In this document: piece after piece, positions 62,178 to 64,000 of the stretch
Numbering within the stretch: position 1 is the stretch's first letter
Layout: every line of letters starts with the position of its first letter
NCBI GenBank assembly: GCA_021018815.1
Contig: JAITYX010000047.1
Location: 2,604,001 to 2,668,000, forward strand
From: Talinum fruticosum
Taxonomy: Eukaryota; Streptophyta; Magnoliopsida; Caryophyllales; Talinaceae
Direction: 5' to 3'
Length of the DNA stretch: 64,000 nucleotides
Made by a program: the position numbers and the translations under genes
The notes under the pieces: model-generated
What the model saw: only the letters and a program-made list of their open reading frames with translations
Told to the model about the DNA's origin: nothing
Databases searched by the model: none

Positions 62178-62609
62178 TCACTCATCACCCAGACATAGCA
62201 ATATGACTTTCAGTCCACTTATTAACAAGCCAGATTCAGACCTAGGTGTTTTCAAACCATTAAATCTGACACAAACAGGAATACAACCCATCTTATTTGC
62301 CAGGCCCAACCATAATCCTGTTGTAGCATGATGATTGAAGACAGCCGGAAAAAGGGAAAAAATGAGGACACAACATTTACATCCCACTTGCAGCAAATAA
62401 AAAATCTTCAACCCTCTTGAAAAGCAAGGTATAAGGATTGGGCTTTGTTATTGGGAAAGGAGAAAAGGTACAAAATGAACAAGCAAAAACCAGGGTACAT
62501 CACAAGAATGGACAAAGTTCTCATTATCACATACTCAATTTAGTATGCAAGGGTTTGATGGCCACCTCTGGTAACACAGTTGGGGGGAGAACAATGCTTT
62601 GGTACTTGA

Positions 62610-63227
62610 TCAAGCAAGAGCACCTGTGCAAGCAGTTGCAGGGGCAGCATCGAGGTGTTTTTTCGCAGAGCTGTATTTTGCTGTGATAAATCTGAAAACC
62701 CAAAACCCACAAGTGATGTTATATTAATTTGAAGAGAAAGAGCTATACAAGCATTAGCAATTTAGCATGATTTAACTTTGTGAACATCCAGTGCCACTAA
62801 CCCACCTGAAGAAATCCCTCCATAATAGCTCAAACATCAACCAGTTCATTCCATCATCACCATCTTTCCGGTTAGAGGCAGAGATTGTTCTGTCAAATGC
62901 AGAACATTGTAAGGCATTTTTTCCCCATTATGTGGAAAATAACAAGGTGAAAAGCCAAATGATAAACCTTAGAGAAAAAGAATCCCAGAAAGGGGCTATT
63001 ATACCTAGAAGCGGTCTTTTTCAGCTCATCAAACATATGACGAGGGAGAGGCATCCCATGGCTAGCCATGGAGAAATTTTGCAAGAGAAGTTGGCACCGT
63101 ATATGCTGGTAGTACCGTCCTTGGCCTTGGGAGGCTGTGCTCTGCATTCAGCAGCAAATTTTTGGAGCCTTTGCAATGCTTCAGTCTCTCCTCCCACCAT
63201 GGAGGCATTAGCAGTTGGTTTCCCATC
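62610..63227 (-). CDS. PHR2: PHR2 photolyase/cryptochrome-like protein, C-terminal exons (partial)
   Basis: Photolyase/blue-light-receptor family protein of the plant PHR2 branch; its biochemical role is not settled. Only the last three coding exons are in the window, from the right: 63005-63227, 62806-62889 and 62610-62691, with GT-AG introns. The first holds GGETEALQRLQKFAAECRAQ and YGANFSCKISPWLAMGCLS, the photolyase FAD-binding region. The second holds MNWLMFELLWRDFFR. The last ends in ATACTGALA before TGA at 62610-62612, the typical PHR2 tail. One C is missing from a minus-strand CCC run (plus-strand 63044-63046), shifting frame between GCLS and the FDELKKTAS segment. Upstream exons lie beyond 64000; the antenna-domain half is not here. 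Convergent with MHX, as the Arabidopsis neighbours At2g47590 and At2g47600 are adjacent. Confidence 0.9.
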
Positions 63228-64000
63228 CTACACCACATATGTATGAAAAAAATTGGATTATTAATTGCATAACACTAGAACATGTGGAATGTTGATACTA
63301 GGACCTATAACAACATATGGCAAATAGCATAGAGTTTCCGATCATATGTATCTTACGAAGACCTGAATTGCCTTCAATTGAACAATTCTGTACTGAAGAG
63401 TTTGATTTTATGCATATTTTATGGCAGACTCTATCAATGGTAATAACTAAGGTTTGCCCACATGAGACACGACACATAAGTGTATCTGTGTCCTGGAATC
63501 TTCTCAAGCTTTCAGTCATTCCCCCTCCCCCTCCCCCTCCCCAAAATTATTTGAATATCAATGTTATCATATTTTCTAAATCTTCAACATGGTCACTCAC
63601 TTAGGATTCCAAAACCTGACTACTTGCCTCTATTCCAAATTCTTGACGGAACTTCCTTCGTGTACTTATGCATCCGCATACAGCAAAGCATTATGGGGCA
63701 GGGTCCATATCAAACAAAAATAGAAGGCACCACAACACTCTGATTGGTCCAAATCAAATAGTCTCAAGTATCTGCTAGCACTACGTTCAGGTTTTCACCG
63801 GTCCTTTCATTGTCAAAAAGGACTAATGATTTTTAAAGGGAAATGACATATGTTAACTTTGACTCTTTATTTTGTATCATGTACCTCTATCGGCCACTTG
63901 CCCCTAGCTGGGGCATGAGTATGGACACTCAATACTTCATTTTGGACCAAAAATGTGGAAAACTCTTTCAAAAACGGCCGAGTCCGACATGACACCGATG
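63228..64000 (-). other. Intron of PHR2 (inferred), nothing else seen
   Basis: Preceded on the minus strand by a TGTAG acceptor at 63228. No further exon of a photolyase-like protein was recognised up to the window edge. A short CCCCCT repeat lies at 63520-63542. Confidence 0.45.

Noticed and set aside
1..64000. CRISPR array, bacterial operon, prophage or rRNA/tRNA genes
   Set aside because: No regularly spaced repeats with unique spacers, no bacterial gene layout and no rRNA or intact tRNA; tRNA-like boxes are parts of SINEs.

Overview
The window is nuclear DNA from a flowering plant, most likely a dicot or magnoliid. The genes have spliced exons with GT-AG introns and plant-specific families (a PPR-DYW editing factor, OEP16, MHX and PHR2). 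The spacers are very AT-rich and packed with plant transposons. I cannot name the species.

Five protein-coding genes can be supported. From left to right they are: a secreted alpha-amylase (minus strand, 26385-28574, 4 coding exons); a PPR protein with a DYW domain resembling Arabidopsis At3g62890 (plus, 30884-32580); an OEP16-4-type envelope protein resembling At3g62880 (minus, 38090-45227, 6 coding exons); the Mg2+/H+ exchanger MHX resembling At2g47600 (plus, 51350-60219, 8 coding exons); and the 3' end of the photolyase-like gene PHR2 resembling At2g47590 (minus, 62610-63227, running off the right edge). In Arabidopsis the middle two of the last four lie on different chromosomes: the PPR/OEP16-4 pair is on chromosome 3 and the MHX/PHR2 pair on chromosome 2. 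The window therefore looks like the unreduced ancestral order. The genes are not an operon and share no obvious pathway.

The left half (1-26 kb) has no gene I can identify and is a transposon graveyard. It holds a Helitron (4474-5792), a long-TIR DNA element (about 6497-7755), a Ty1/copia element with both LTRs but no reverse transcriptase (7761-11602), a SINE split by a small hAT element (about 17975-18556), an 897-bp hAT element (19944-20840), a 450-bp MITE, and a 5'-truncated LINE (22823-25966) split by a CACTA element (23225-24698).

The right half mixes genes with insertions. A 707-bp foldback element lies just upstream of the PPR gene. The 5.8-kb intron 4 of OEP16-4 holds a decayed L1-type LINE that is itself interrupted by an 851-bp hAT element with perfect 8-bp target duplications. 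Three head-to-tail Helitron copies (45517 to about 50370), one carrying a solo LTR, fill the space between OEP16-4 and MHX. The 5.5-kb intron 4 of MHX holds RTE-type LINE and gag remnants.

Three of the five genes (PPR, MHX, PHR2) each carry exactly one missing base in a homopolymer. This points to consensus errors in the assembly rather than three pseudogenes.

I found no wholly new system. The most interesting items are the Helitron array, the nested insertions with readable target duplications, the merged synteny block, and a stop-free intron of 3n length in the alpha-amylase.
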